A stretch of DNA of 64,000 nt from Sequoia sempervirens (Eukaryota; Streptophyta; Pinopsida; Cupressales; Cupressaceae). Position numbers and translations under genes: made by a program. The stretch lies in the NCBI GenBank assembly GCA_007258455.2, contig VDFB02373365.1, positions 222,555,353-222,619,352 of the forward strand. Reading direction: 5' to 3'. Below, one piece after another: positions 33,717 to 46,520 of this stretch (position 1 is the stretch's first letter; the number at the start of each line of letters is the position of its first letter). The notes beneath the pieces were generated by a model. The model made no database searches. It saw nothing but the letters and a program-made list of their open reading frames with translations, and was not told where the DNA came from.

Positions 33717-34759
33717 ATTGATAATTGAGTGCTGCACAAAAATATTTTGTGGATTTAAATCTAAGAGAGATCGACCATGTTAAAGCTATCCTCTAACAAA
33801 TTTTTCAAGTTTACATCACCTTGCAATATCCTATCTTCTATAATCATGAAGAAATGAAGTGCAAAAGCAATGGTTCTCTCCCTCCAACCGATCCATCTAT
33901 CTTGTTGAGGTTTTGGTCCAGAGTTACAAGGGGCAACTAAATCCACAATATAACCCTGGTTCTTTAGATGGGAGAAATTTAATTTAAAAGGTAGATCATA
34001 AAATATGGAAGTGTTTTTTGAGAGATTGAGCATGGTAAAATTGGGAAGGTGGTCAGAAAGAGTGACAAAAAGGCCAAGATAAACAAGGTGACCATCACAG
34101 GGTAAAATTGGGCAATTGGGAGAGATGTAGAAACTATTGTCTACTCATTTTTCTCAAGTAGATTTCATGATAATTTCTGCAAGTATCCCAATGAGGCATA
34201 TGAGTGTTGAATTTACCTAAAAGGGGATCATGAATTCCAAGGGCATTGTGTGCAAAGGACTAGGCTTTGAATTCAAATTGGGATAAGCGAGAAGAGTTGT
34301 TCCAACTATAATCAGTTGGGTGTTCAACCATGTTGAAGTCACCCCAAAGATCCAATAAGAATTAGGGAGGTGTCAATGAATCTACTTCCATAATTGAATT
34401 CTCTCATTGGGATAATTAAGGGCATAAATGGAGAAAAATCTAATGAGAGAGTCCTTAAGTGTAGCAGTGACCGAAACACAATTATTATTAGGATCAAATC
34501 CATTAGCCACAACCTTTTTAGCTAACCAAGGGACAAGGCCCAAAACAACACCTCCACAACCATCATCATGATTGGTGTGGAAGAAAAGTGCCCATTTCCA
34601 AATGGCTGCAAGCATAGCATCCAAATAGTAGGTGTTGGTTTTCACTTCTTGGAGCATAAGAACATTGGGTTGATTCTATTGAATAGATTGCTTGACCTGA
34701 TATTTGTGAGTGGGGATTTTCAAATACCACACATTCTAGTATTGAATATGGCACTTCAT
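33717..34759 (-). pseudogene. LINE ORF2 endonuclease domain (dead)
   Basis: Translation from ATG at 34759 gives MKCHIQY, a stop at the Trp of SWN, VWYLKIPTHK, then NQPNVLMLQEVKTN (LQE.K: catalytic Glu block), FFHTNHDDGCGGVVLGLVP, then RFFSIYALNYPNERIQLW, a frame break with GDFNMVE-like text, and at 34060 SDHLPNFT (the SDH catalytic block), followed by LPFKLNFSHLKNQG. This is the APE-type endonuclease of L1 LINEs in full order. Stops and frameshifts are many. It is a different copy from the LINE at 191-1350. Confidence 0.75.
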
Positions 34760-35230
34760 TAGGATGATCTAGGAAGGGTTTCCTCATTTGCAAGCCACAC
34801 ATTGAGCTGATTTTCCATCGAACAAGTTACTAAGCCCATAGGGTGGTCTTGATTAGTGCAATCTCGAGATGACAAAGAGAGTCTAATTTTTAATGGGGCT
34901 ATTAGGCCAAGAGGGCGGTATTGATGTATAGAATGATATTTTTCCAATGCAAGGAGTCTCTTTCATCCTTTTGGATGCTCTATTTCCAGCTTCAACTTGA
35001 TTTCTAGATTCAACCACCCCTCTTTGAAAGATTTGGATTCAAGGGGGGAGGGTGGGTAGTGGGGGAAGAAGGGATAGATTGGAGGAGGATGGGTTATTTC
35101 CAAGGGGAGGATGCTTGAAAACAAAGGTATTCATAGGTTCAATATAATTAGTGGTGTTGGGGTGGGAGTTGGCTAGAGGTGATTGAGTCCTTTTTGAAAA
35201 CCAAAAACAACTCAAAGGCATCCATATTTC
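34760..35230 (-). pseudogene. LINE ORF1 tail preceding ORF2 (dead)
   Basis: The minus strand has low-complexity Pro/Asn/Ser-rich text (NNPSSSNLSLLPPLPTLPP at about 35100-35045) and a frame running into the ORF2 start with ANEETLP and DHPNEVPY. This is the usual linker end of ORF1, with ORF2 overlapping it. The zinc knuckle is not present, so the LINE is truncated near 35230. Confidence 0.45.
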
Positions 35231-36400
35231 TATTTATTAAATATAAAAATAACTAATTTATGGTAGATCATAAATGAAAATGAAAGGCATCCATATTTAA
35301 TATATAGAAATAAACTATTTAATTAAAATTATTTATGCCACCTCATATAATTTTTAATTGAGTACATATTATAACTAATTTTATTGTGAATATTATTTAT
35401 CTATCAAAACATATAAGTTGTAATATTTTTTTTTACAATCCTTCATTATCTCTACTTAACTCAGAAATTCAATTTTGATATCTCATTGATATCTCATACC
35501 CTCCTTTCTTCGACTAACATCTCAACTTTACTAGAGATTTTATTCAAATTAATATCCATCATAAAGCTGCCTCTTTTTAATAAAATCTGATTAAAATAAG
35601 AACACCCCACTTTAATATATTTAAAAAAATAAATAATATAAATTTTAATATCATTTAATTTTAAAAAATAAAAACATAATCTTTAAGTGTCTATAAATAC
35701 CTTATAATATATTTTAAAACTAAACTACTTTAATTGTAAATTTGTAAAAATATATATTTATTAAAAATTAGAAGGGGTCACAAAAGTTCTTGCTCAGCTT
35801 ATAATACTATTATATTTGTATAAATATTATTCATATCCATATTTGTTTGGTGAGCTACTCATCACCCTATAACACTATGTAATTCTTGTATTAAATTTAT
35901 ATTACATTTATTTATTATTGAAAATGGGATAAAATATAATAATTTTATCATCAGAGGCCAAAGATAAGGTCTATGAGATTGTGGGGATGATGTGGAGTGA
36001 AAATGAAGTGAAACCCAAATCGACCATTTAAGAAATTAAAAAAACAATACTAAAGACAAAAAGTTGGAAATAAATATAAAATTGAGTTAGCTCAATATTT
36101 GAAGTAAACATAGGCATATGTTTATAATTTAATAAATTCATGTGATATTCTCTAGGATATTTTTGCTTTTTTTAATGAAAGGTAATCTAAAGAAATCTAA
36201 AATAATGATTTATATATTTTTTAATATGAATGTAATGTGAAATTGATATTGACTATTTGATTATTGAATTTAATATTGAAATAATATATATTATTGTTTT
36301 TTTATCTAAATTTTTAAAATATTATTTTAGAAGCTTATAAAGATAAATATTGATCTAATTTTGTAAAATATATTTTAATTTAAAATAATATGTCAATTAA
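35231..36400. other. Very AT-rich DNA, nothing recognised
   Basis: There are no coding frames and no LTR or TIR ends. Confidence 0.5.
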
Positions 36401-36404
36401 CTGT

Positions 36405-36475
36405 AAATAGTGGCATGGTATGATGGTTAAGTTGTTGTGGTTTTATTTTTCCCATCAAGATTCAAACCCCATTGG
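36405..36475 (+). mobile_element. SINE-like fragment, second member of the 11041 family
   Basis: TGGCATGGTATGATGG (36411-36426) and GATTCAAACCCC (36459-36470) stand at A- and B-box spacing. The text between and around them matches the minus-strand copy at 11041-11140: GTTAAGTTGTTGTG, CATCAAG, CCCATTGGG. Outside this block the two loci differ. Confidence 0.4.
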
Positions 36476-36600
36476 GATGTAATTGTAGAATATTTACATT
36501 AGGGATGAGGTCCTCGATTTGTGACCTCACCAACTCTGAATTAAAAATGTTTACCCCTTATAATAATAATGTCAATAACTTACTAAATATACAAACAAAT

Positions 36601-37592
36601 ATAATTCATGATATTGAGATATGTCCACATTCAACATTTTATATTATTAGGATTTATAGACATATATTAAACATAATACATGCACACAATTAGCATGATA
36701 TACACATTTCTTAATTTTTTAAATACTTTTAACAAAATTCTATTTGAATGGGTTTTTTTTGGCTTAGTCTTGATTATGCTTTTGTATAGATGGTGAGTTC
36801 TTGATTCAATACTTGATCTCCTGATATGAATATATTTTTATTAGAATCATGTATTACAAAATGAGTTTTAAAATAGAATATTGAGATGTAGAAATAAAAT
36901 TAGGGGCATTATTTTATAGTTTATGAATCAATATAATTTAATAGTAAATAAATTTTTTTTGTAAGTAAAGATAGTTTTATCTATCGATCAATACATCTAT
37001 TTTACATTTTTAATAGTATTTTAGATTTTATTAGAGATATATACATATATAGTTTTCATATCACATCTTTGTAAAATTCGTATTTAATTTTTTTATAATT
37101 TCATTATAATTCATAATATTGAGATATGTCCACATTTAACATTTTATATTATTAGGATTTATAGACATATATTAAACATAATACATGTACACAATTAGCA
37201 TGGTATACACATTTCTTAATTTTTTAAATTTACGTTTAAAAAAATTCTCATGATTTAGTCTTGATCATACTTTTGTATAGATGGTGAATTCTTGATCCAA
37301 TATTTAATCTCTGATATGAAGATACTTTTATTAGAATGATGTATTACAAAAGGAGTTTTAAAATAGAATGTTGAGATGTAGAAATAAAATTAGGGGCATT
37401 ATTTTTTAGTTTATGAATCAATATAATTTAATATTAAATAGATGTATTTTTTAAGTAAAGATAGTTTTATCTATCGATCAATACATCAATTTTTAACAGT
37501 ATTGTAGATTTTATTAGAGATATATATTTAGTTTTGATATGATATCTTTGTAAAATTCACATTTAAAATGGTTGTAATTTCATTGCAATTTT
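36601..37592 (+). repeat. Tandem duplication with a period of about 505 bp
   Basis: Unit 1 (36601-37105) and unit 2 (37106-37592) share long near-identical stretches, such as ATATTGAGATATGTCCACAT, TATTATTAGGATTTATAGAC and GATAGTTTTATCTATCGATC, in the same order. No coding frame. Confidence 0.85.
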
Positions 37593-38359
37593 GATTAAGG
37601 TAGAAACTTAACAATTTGTCATTTCATTTTATTTGAGAGTGCTTGCACATGAATAATTAAATATTTTCATTTATAATGGTTTTAATTTTAATTGCACTTG
37701 TTCAAATTATTTTGGTATGATTATTCTTATAACTAACTAAGTCCAAATTTCTATTCATTGTGAGTGAGGAACATTGGTTTATCTTGTTGGTGCCAAGGTG
37801 CAAGGTGATGTGGATTATGTGGCTCTTGTTGACTTGCCACCTATTTTTATGTCCTTCATTATTTCTCTTGCACTCTATTTGGCCCACTATTAAATTTCCA
37901 ATATTAGAATTCTTTCAATAGGTTCCAAAGAGAAATTATGTCGTGTTTTGTGTTTTATGTCCCACATGGCCTTTGCTTTGTGCTTTGGTGTTTAATTTTC
38001 ATGTTTGTGGGCCTTACATTCCTTTTTGCAAGTGTCCTCGACAAGTTTTAGGGTTTAGTTTGCACTTTGCATATTTTATAAAGTTGTTTCATAGCCTCAT
38101 ATGTTTGTAATGTATTATATAAGTAGAAATCTCTCCCCTACATACAAACTATTCATTCACCCCTTGCACCCACATTTCTTATCTTTGTAGCATCGCCTTT
38201 TAGGTTTAAAAGCTAATGAGATTCATATGCATCTTTACATCCCTTGTTGGCCTACCCCTTCTATCCATATTTATTTTCTCTATGCTCCCCCCCACATGTC
38301 AACTTATTCCCCTTGTAATCAAACTGATTTTTATATCCTATTTCCCTAGCTTTGCATCT
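37593..38359 (+). other. Non-coding; possible LTR or promoter-like segment
   Basis: A TATA-like TATTATATAAGTAG near 38113 is followed by CT-rich sequence, as in LTR core promoters. LTR ends are not identified, so the call is weak. Confidence 0.25.
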
Positions 38360-40041
38360 TGATGGGTCCCAAAACTATTTTTCCACTTCCTAGAACCAAA
38401 TCTCACTCACAAGGATAGGGTTGTCATTGAATGCAAGTGAAATTAGCTAATCAACATATAATGGAGGGTTCAAGGTCAACTTAATGAGAGTGAGTTATCT
38501 CTTCTACACTTAGAGCTCATAAATTAGATTCATGAGGGTGTTCCTAGGGGTATACCTTAACATGTATTTATACAATCACCAAATATTTGCAACCAAACAC
38601 AACTACATTCTTAACCCCAAGTAATATCGCTAGCTTAAGAAAAACTAGTTGCATATAACCCCTATCTAGATGATAATGTTGTGCAAACATAACCTACGAA
38701 AATGAATTTGTTTGAAGCTCACTAAAGATGGATCTTTGGTTACATCACAAGGTTATGGATGCATATAAGGACTAAATACTCCTATACTAATGATTTGTTT
38801 TTTTTTTAATGATGTGGGATTGGTGAGATGGACTAGAGACCAGTGCCTTATTCAGTGGGCTACATTCACATATAATAAAAAAGAAAAAAATGAATAAAAC
38901 ATAGAAAATTTGATCTTGGCAATGTTCCATCAAATTACAAGCATTACACAAAAAACATACTTATTAATCCAAACTCAAGTGCATAAATCTATATGTGATA
39001 AATATATTATTATTACAAAGCTTGTAATATATTAGAATTTTGTCACACTATCAAATGTTCATTACATTCATGTAAGTAAATGTGACAAGGGGAAAACCTT
39101 ACAAGAATGAAAATTTTCCAAGAGAAATACAAACAACATGAAAACATCCTATTTACAATGTCAATACACTTTATCCCTCACACGCCTCATTGATTCACTA
39201 ACCTTTTGCAACTATAAACGACAAAATCCTAGACAAATCCTTGCACATGTGTGGCCTCCAAACACCACTAGTAGAAGCAACCTATTGAAAAAATGACTCA
39301 AAATTTCCTTTAACAATAGTAGGGTGTTAACCTTAATTGTTGCACTATTCATAGTTTCAAAACTCACAAATTAGGTCTTCTCTTGCTCAAAATGGACGCT
39401 AAAGATGGAAGGAGGATGTCTATAATAACTTTGAATAGTTGGGAAAATGGTTCCATCACTACGAATAGGTCAAGTGGTTCTATTTGAGCCATCACACAAT
39501 ACAAAAAATGTTGTAGGCTCCTTCTCTTCCCTTTGTCAATGATTTTCAACCCAATAGAAACCTCCACCACTCACACACAACTATCTTTCTTTTTTGATGG
39601 TTACACTTCCAACAAGAATGGATGACATCTTCACCTTCTCCCTCCACTTCCTATTGCCTTCAATTGTGCCATCAAATTATTGTCAGGGGTTCCATGGGAA
39701 CCAAGAACCAATGGTTCCTAGTTCCTATAGAACCTCTGACCACATTATTTTATTTTTCCAAGGGGGATGAAATTAGTTGATGGCTCCATAGGAATTAGGA
39801 ACCATTGGTTCCTAGTGCCTACAAAAGTTTTAACCATTCTTACTCAACCAATTTTAGAATTTTTTGAGTTTGATCTGAATTGATTGAAGTACATGGGAGG
39901 GAACACAACAAACACCACACTTTGACATGATGACCCTTATGGGATTTTTCAGATTGGATATTCATGAAGGATCATACTCCATAGGAACATAAAAGGAAGG
40001 GAATTGAGCAAAAAAGGACAACGGGAAATTGAGTCCCAATA
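38360..40041 (-). mobile_element. 3' LTR of a minus-strand LTR element
   Basis: Ends on the plus strand are TGATGGGTCCCAAAA and GAGTCCCAATA; the second end is TGTTGGGAC on the minus strand with TG changed to TA. The 1682-bp sequence aligns along its full length with 42907-45999 minus its insertion. Perfect short inverted repeats lie inside: GGTTCCATGGGAACC near 39690 and AGGAACCATTGGTTCCT at 39797-39813. Confidence 0.75.
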
Positions 40042-42883
40042 GTGGCTTTAGTTGGGGATGTGTACCTCTTGTAGGAAAATTGAGAATCTAGAATCTCAAA
40101 GAAAACCAAGAATTGGGAATAAAAGAACATGATTGACTCAAGAAGGACAACAACATATGTACATGATGAAGCTCACAACCAATTAAGAATCACAACACAA
40201 GGACAACAAAAGAATGGTCGTGAAATAAAATTTTAACATGGTGCAAGATAGCCCTATAGAGGATGAATAAATTGACACCTTTTTCAAACACCATCTTGTT
40301 GAAGGAATCGATTTCCCTTAATGCACATTTATTTCCTTCGCATAACTATAGAAAGTGTATTTTCTTATCTGCATGAACCAAGTTGTAAATGTTCCCCAAA
40401 CGATGAAGGAAAATTATACCTTCAACATCACCATTGTAGGAAAACCATAAATAATATGTGCTAGACCTATTCCATAACATACCATGCATGCATAAAAAAG
40501 TAGGGGCATTTTTTTGAAACTAGGATAGCCTCAAAATAAATGACATTCATGGGAGGAAGTGAAATTCCCTCACACGTGAGCATATTGTTGCCATATTTGT
40601 TGACCCTCATATTTGAATTCAGGTCAAAATAAAATACCTCCAATTCACACAATAAAGAAATATTTTCTTGTTTACATTGTTGATCTGAGAAAATAATTTT
40701 TCTCCCTACAAATCAAACCAAAATAATTGGAGCTCAGGAACATTATAAATCTAAGAAACATGTTGATATTCTTTTTAAAATATGTGTTGTTGCTCATTTC
40801 CATTGTGAACTATTTGTTGGTCCCAAGTGAAATATTCAAGCTTATGCACCCAATCATCCCAAAAATTGGAAGTTACATCTTCACAACAAATGAAAAATTT
40901 ATATTTCATTCTAGTAACCTCTAGGAAAAAATAACTGAACAAAAATCACCATCATCTATGCTAATGCAAACTTCATTAGCACAACCATTGAGATCATGAG
41001 ACAATTTAGATGAAATAAATTCATCAAATTGTCTTGCTATTTTTATTTCTTCTTCCTCAATCAATGGAATAACATCTGGTGAACTTATTGAAACACTCTC
41101 TACATGAGAAAGACAACCAGTATTACACCAAATAAATAGGTTCTCATATGCATCCACATGATCACTGTCTTCACACTCTTTAAAGGTAAGGAATTCAAAT
41201 TGAAAATCATTTACTAAACTAGAATTTATTTCAACAATCTTATCACTAGGTATAGTCATATCTATGCCACTCTAATGCAAAAAATATAAAAATCTTCATT
41301 ATCAATGATAGGGACAAAAAGGGAAATACATCAAACAAGAAACTAATTTCTTGTTCACCCTTGATATTGTAAATGTGTACATACCCCATGTAATCAATTT
41401 CATGAACTGATTCACTTAACTATTCAGTTGTGCACACATCTTCCTCTTTTTCCATAGATTGCATTTCTAGTGGCCGAGACAAATTATTGTACCTCGTTAT
41501 CTAATTTTTCTCCCTTTATAACTTCATGTTCATAAGCTACTAACAATTCTTTCTTCTTTACTACTCACTGCTACACTAGATATTTATTTCTCTTTGTCAC
41601 CTTCTTCACAACACTACTACCACCAATGTTATTTTCTACCCATTGTGGTTTCTTATTTTTTCACATGGAATTATCCTTTGATGTAGTAAGAATATCATTA
41701 TTTAGTACAAACACATGTTCATATTTCAACTAATATTCATTTATTACTTGCACCACTACTAAATTTGGTTGGGATTTCACATCATCACATGGTATCTTGG
41801 ACTTTATGGATGGTTGGGTGAGTTCCTTTGGGTGTTTTGTGTTGTGAGAAAGAAAATCATGTTGTTATTCATCAGTACTACAAATTTTGAAAGCACGCAT
41901 CAACTACATCATAATCACTATATTTATCTTCTCCATCCATGGAGCTATATCTTGATGCATCATCCGGATCAATAGTACTGTGAAAAATTATAATCATGAG
42001 GAATATCTTTCTCTCTTACTCACTAAAAGGGCCTTTAGATTATAGAGGGTGGCAAGTTGAGCCTCCTACAACCTAGTGTCTGCAAGAATTTGCTGATGCT
42101 CTTGTTTAAGGTGATACAACACTTTATGATGTTAAATTTTTTCATTATACAACATCTCGGGAGAGAGAGAACATTGGCCAATATCATATGTTTCTATATC
42201 TTGACAACTCATGCCAATTTTTTTGTGTTATAATATTTATCCATAGTCATCTTAATAAGAAGCATATTGATTCTTTTCAATTCAACCTATTTTTTCTCAA
42301 CAACTATCATTTGTTTCTATGTCTCCATTTGAGTTAACAATTTATCAACTTCATCATTACAATAACATGATGTGTTGGGGGAAGGGGAAGACTGGTAATC
42401 ATGATATACATTTCAATATATATCCACATCCCTTCTACCAACCATCATATCATTTCTGTCTTCATAATAAATCCTAGAAATTTGTCTATATTTATTGATT
42501 ATTCTACAAATACTTGAATACTTAGAAGTATACAAGTGTTGATTTATAAAATTAATTAACAAATAATTTCTATTTGCATAATTTTTTTTTGAAACTAGAT
42601 AGGTAGGTACAAATGACTTCATTACTATGACCTTCCAAAGATGGATGTCTTCTTACATTGGTGGAAGTGTCATTTTTCCCTTGTTGGTATATGGGTTACC
42701 TTGTTCTTTCCATCACAAGGTCTTTTGATTTATTTCTTGATTGTTAGGTTGACTGAAATAGAGTCATCACTCTTCACTTGGAAGAGACAAAATATTTTCT
42801 AGAAACTAAAACTTCATATACTAGAATATAAAGATTCTTTGATTTGAGTTGCAGAGGTCTTCAAAATGAAACTAAAATATTTT
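40042..42883 (-). other. Interior of the minus-strand LTR element, no pol genes
   Basis: The interior is only about 2.85 kb. The minus strand has a 112-codon open stretch (41259-40921; acidic, with PLIEEEEIKIARQFDEFISS) but no protease, RT or integrase motif. This looks like a large non-autonomous derivative, or an element that lost pol. Whether the acidic stretch belongs to gag cannot be told. Confidence 0.5.
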
Positions 42884-42900
42884 CCCCAACAACGATGCCA
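42884..42900 (-). other. Primer binding site of the minus-strand element
   Basis: On the minus strand, TGGCATCGTTGTTGGGG lies just inside the LTR end. It differs in few positions from the TGGCGCCGTTGCCGGGG site common to plant Ty3/Gypsy elements. This fixes the orientation and marks 42907-45999 as the 5' LTR. Confidence 0.7.
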
Positions 42901-42906
42901 TTTTTT

Positions 42907-45900
42907 TGCTCCCAAAATTGTTGCTCAACTTCCTAGAACCAAATCACACTCATAAGGTTAGGTTTTTCACCATACAAGTGAAATTAGCTCATCAATAGAT
43001 TGCAGAGGGTTGAAGGTCAATTTAGTGAGAGTGAGTTATCTCTCCTACGCTTAGAACTTAAATTATACTCAGGAGGGTGTTCCTATGGGTATACCTTAAC
43101 ACGAATGAAAAATTGCACAAAATATACAATCACAAAACGTCTCAAACCAAACCCAATTGTATTCTTAACCCCAAACATTATCACTAGGTCAAGAAAAACT
43201 GGTTGCATATAACCCCTAGACAGTTGATAATGATGTGCAATCATAACTTGCACAAAATGATTTTTTTTGAAGCTCACTAAATATGGATCAGTGGTTACAT
43301 CACAAGGTTATGAATGTACATAAGGACTAACTTGTAGACACTTAAAAATGTCTTGAATGATATCATGCACTCGAATCAGGTATACTAACATCATTTCCTC
43401 TAAAACCCATCCTCTTTTCACTTAATTAATTAAATTGGCCTCACTATTTAATTAATTGCATCATTTGCATCTATTAACTTGATTAATCTAATCGGGTTAA
43501 TTCACCCCTTTCATGCTAACATTTCGTCTTATTAAATTAAATACATCAAGTTGTTTAATTTAAATCCCTAAGTCCTCTTATTTAATTAAATAACCCCAAG
43601 TTATTTAATTAAATGTCATATCATATCTCCCCTTTTCATTAAATCATTTTATTTAATGAATATCATATTATTCTTCTAAAATTGCATAATCAACATTGTT
43701 TTAATTATTCAATTACTAATAAATCTAATTCCCCCACTTGTAAAGGAATATTCCAAGGGAATATTCCTTCTTTGCACATTCCTCCAAAAGGAATATTCCC
43801 ATAGAATATTCCTTCCCGTTTTGCACAATTAAACTTTGTTTTAATTTGATAAATGTCTATTTCTCTCACCCATGATAATATTCCAAAGAATATACTCTCT
43901 CCTCACTCATTTGAAAAAGGGGAATATTCCTTTTCTATAACAAACTTACTTGACTTCTTGTGCAAGTTAAAAGTGTGTTTATTTGGACAAAGGTGAACCC
44001 TTGATTAAATCTCACCATTGATCCTCATCTATTGATGAGAATCCATGATCCATGCCTCCAACTTCCTTCATCCTTGACTGTTGATTAACCTTTTTGATCT
44101 CAACCCTCCATTTCTCATTTTCTCTCATATAAATAGGTCACCATTTGGAGACAAATGGATCCATCTTTTCACATCAAACTTATGCTGTTAAAATAATTTA
44201 TACTTGCACTCACATTTAACATCTTTTTAGTTAAATTACTTGCATAATAGATTAGCTTCCATTAATGGCTTCCATGATAACATAATGCATCCATTTAGCT
44301 TATTTGATAATTAGGATTTAAATCTTTTTAGCTTAAAAATCATTTAGATTAGGCTTGCATACACCCATAGCAGTTAAAATAGCTTGCATCATGTTCATTT
44401 ATCTTTTAATCATGTTTCATCTCACATTTCTTATCAATTTCATCAGTTTTCTTCTATGAAACTGATTGGAACAAGCTCATTTATCCACAAGATTGGGAAA
44501 GGGTCGCTGTTCCACATCAACGTGACACCAATCTCCCAATAGGATAAGTTTCAGTGGATTAGAGTAGGCGTTTTAAAAGCTTTCATAGTTTAGCATGTTA
44601 GTTTTGATAGATTCTTAGTTTAGTTTATTTTGAATGATCTCTATTGGATTGATGTTTAGTGGCACGATTATGCTTCAATTCTTCATGTAACAAGTGTAGT
44701 CAGTCCATACTAATCCGTCGATCACATAACTAATCCTATATTAATGATTTGTTTTTTTAATGGTGTGAGATTGGTGAGATGGACTAGAGATCAGTGCCTT
44801 ATTCATTGGGCTATAGAGTCATAGATAACAAAAAGGAAACAATGAAGAAAATATAGAAAACTCGATCTAGGAAAATATGCCATCAAATTACAAGCATTGC
44901 ATAAAGAGCACACTTATTAATCTAAATTGAAATGCATAAATCCATATGTGACAAAAAAAATATTATTACAAAGCTTATAATATATTAAAATGTTATCACA
45001 TTATCAAGTGTTCATTACTTTCATGTCAACAAATGTGACAAGGGGAAACCATTAGAAAATTGAATATTTTCCAAGAGAAATACAAACAACATGGAGACAT
45101 ACTTTCTATATTGTTGATTCACTTCCCTTCTACAACTAGACATGACATAGTTGAATCCCTAGATAAATCCTTGGAACTACATATTCTCTAGACACCACGA
45201 ATAGAACCAAAGTCTTGGAAAATTCCTCAAAATCACCTTTAACAACATGGTGTTAACCATAATCACTGCATTGTTCATAATTTCAAAAATCATAGCTTAG
45301 GTCTTCTCCCACTCAAAATGGACACTAAAAATGGGAGAAAATCTACAATAAATTTAGGTAGATAGGAAAAATGGTTCCATTAATTTGAGTAGGTTGATTG
45401 GATGGAAAGAGACACACACAACACTTTTTCCTTCTATTTGAGCCATCACACATTGTAAACAAATATTGTGGGATCCTGCTCTTCCCTCTGCTAGTGTTTT
45501 TACACCCAACACGAACCTCCACAACCCACGTGCAACCATCTTCTTTCTTTTTTGGTTGTTACACATCCAATAGGAACCAACAAAATATTCACCTTCTCCC
45601 TCCACTTCCTTTTATCTTCAATTGTTCTATCAAATATTCCTGTTGGGGGTTTCATGGGAACCAATAACTAATGATTATTGGTTCCTATAAAACCTTTGAG
45701 CAACTTATTTTATTTTTACAAGGGGTACAAACTTTGTTGGAGGTTCCATAGGAACCAAGAACCATTGATTCTTGGTGCCTATGAAATATCCAACCTTTCT
45801 TACTTAGCCACCTTTTGAATTTTCATAGTTTGAGGAATTGATTGAAGTACATGAGAGGGGAACACAACCAAAAGCACACTTTGACATGATGACCCTTATG

Positions 45901-45999
45901 GGATTTCTTAGATTGGATATTGATGAAGGATCATACTCCATAGGAATATAAAAGTAAGAGACTCAAGAAAAAAGGACAACGGGAAATTGAGTCCCAACA
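42907..45999 (-). mobile_element. 5' LTR of the minus-strand element, interrupted
   Basis: It runs TGCTCCCAAAAT...GAGTCCCAACA on the plus strand. Without the insertion at 43333-44726 and its 5-bp duplication it is 1694 bp, against 1682 bp for the 3' LTR. The two LTRs differ at many positions (roughly one in six in the part that I compared), so the element is old. Outer flanks CATCT and CACCC do not form a clear target duplication. Confidence 0.75.
43333..44726 (+). mobile_element. Solo LTR of the TGTAGACAC family with clean target duplication
   Basis: TAACT is duplicated at 43328-43332 and 44727-44731; the empty site is preserved in the partner LTR near 38770. The LTR starts TGTAGACACTTAAAAATGTC and ends GTCGATCACA, 1394 bp. 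Hairpin units of TTTAATTAAATAA occupy 43420-43620. Five GAATATTC sites lie at 43745-43930, and a TATA box CATATAAATA at 44126-44135. This copy defines the ends of the family. Confidence 0.85.
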
Positions 46000-46515
46000 C
46001 ACCCTATTGGGAATTACCCTAACATTATATTTTCTAAGTCTTGTGTCTCCTTAGTTTCCTTGACAATATTTTTTCCATTATAAATAATCTATCAAAAAAT
46101 TCCTTAAGCGGTCCACTTTGGTCAAGTTGTGCCTAATTTTTATGTTTTGGACCTCCTCACCTCTTTTTAATGTGTCTAAATTTCTAAATTTTCAAAAAAA
46201 ATCAAAGTGCAAAGGTGTTGTGATTAGTTTCTTTCCTTGAGTGGTTTTTCGAGTTTTCTCATGTTGATGTACCCAATTACATTTTCCTTTAGTTGGACCT
46301 AATTCACCACATCTCTATGCTTTTTTTTCCCCTACAAGATTTTATGATTCCCCTTACCTTGGTCTCTTTTACCTCCTTTCCCTATCTCCCCATTCCCTAA
46401 AATATTTCCATGTATTACTTGCTAGTGTTTCAAGTTTTCTTACACCATCATTCATCCCTTTTTATCCCTTTTTTGCAAATTTCATGATTTTCTTGACTTC
46501 GTGAGATTTTAGGTT
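46000..46515. other. CT-rich non-coding DNA
   Basis: No open frame or repeat end recognised. It is continuous with the CT-rich sequence after the solo LTR at 47748. Confidence 0.4.
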
Positions 46516-46520
46516 TTTTC

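Noticed and set aside
38800..38875. tRNA-like block in the 38360 LTR and its partner near 44755
   Set aside because: A weak A-box-like string is present, but no B box at proper spacing. It is simply part of the LTR alignment.
38355..46004. Target duplication for the minus-strand LTR element (CATCT / CACCC)
   Set aside because: Only three of five bases agree. Not enough for a claim.
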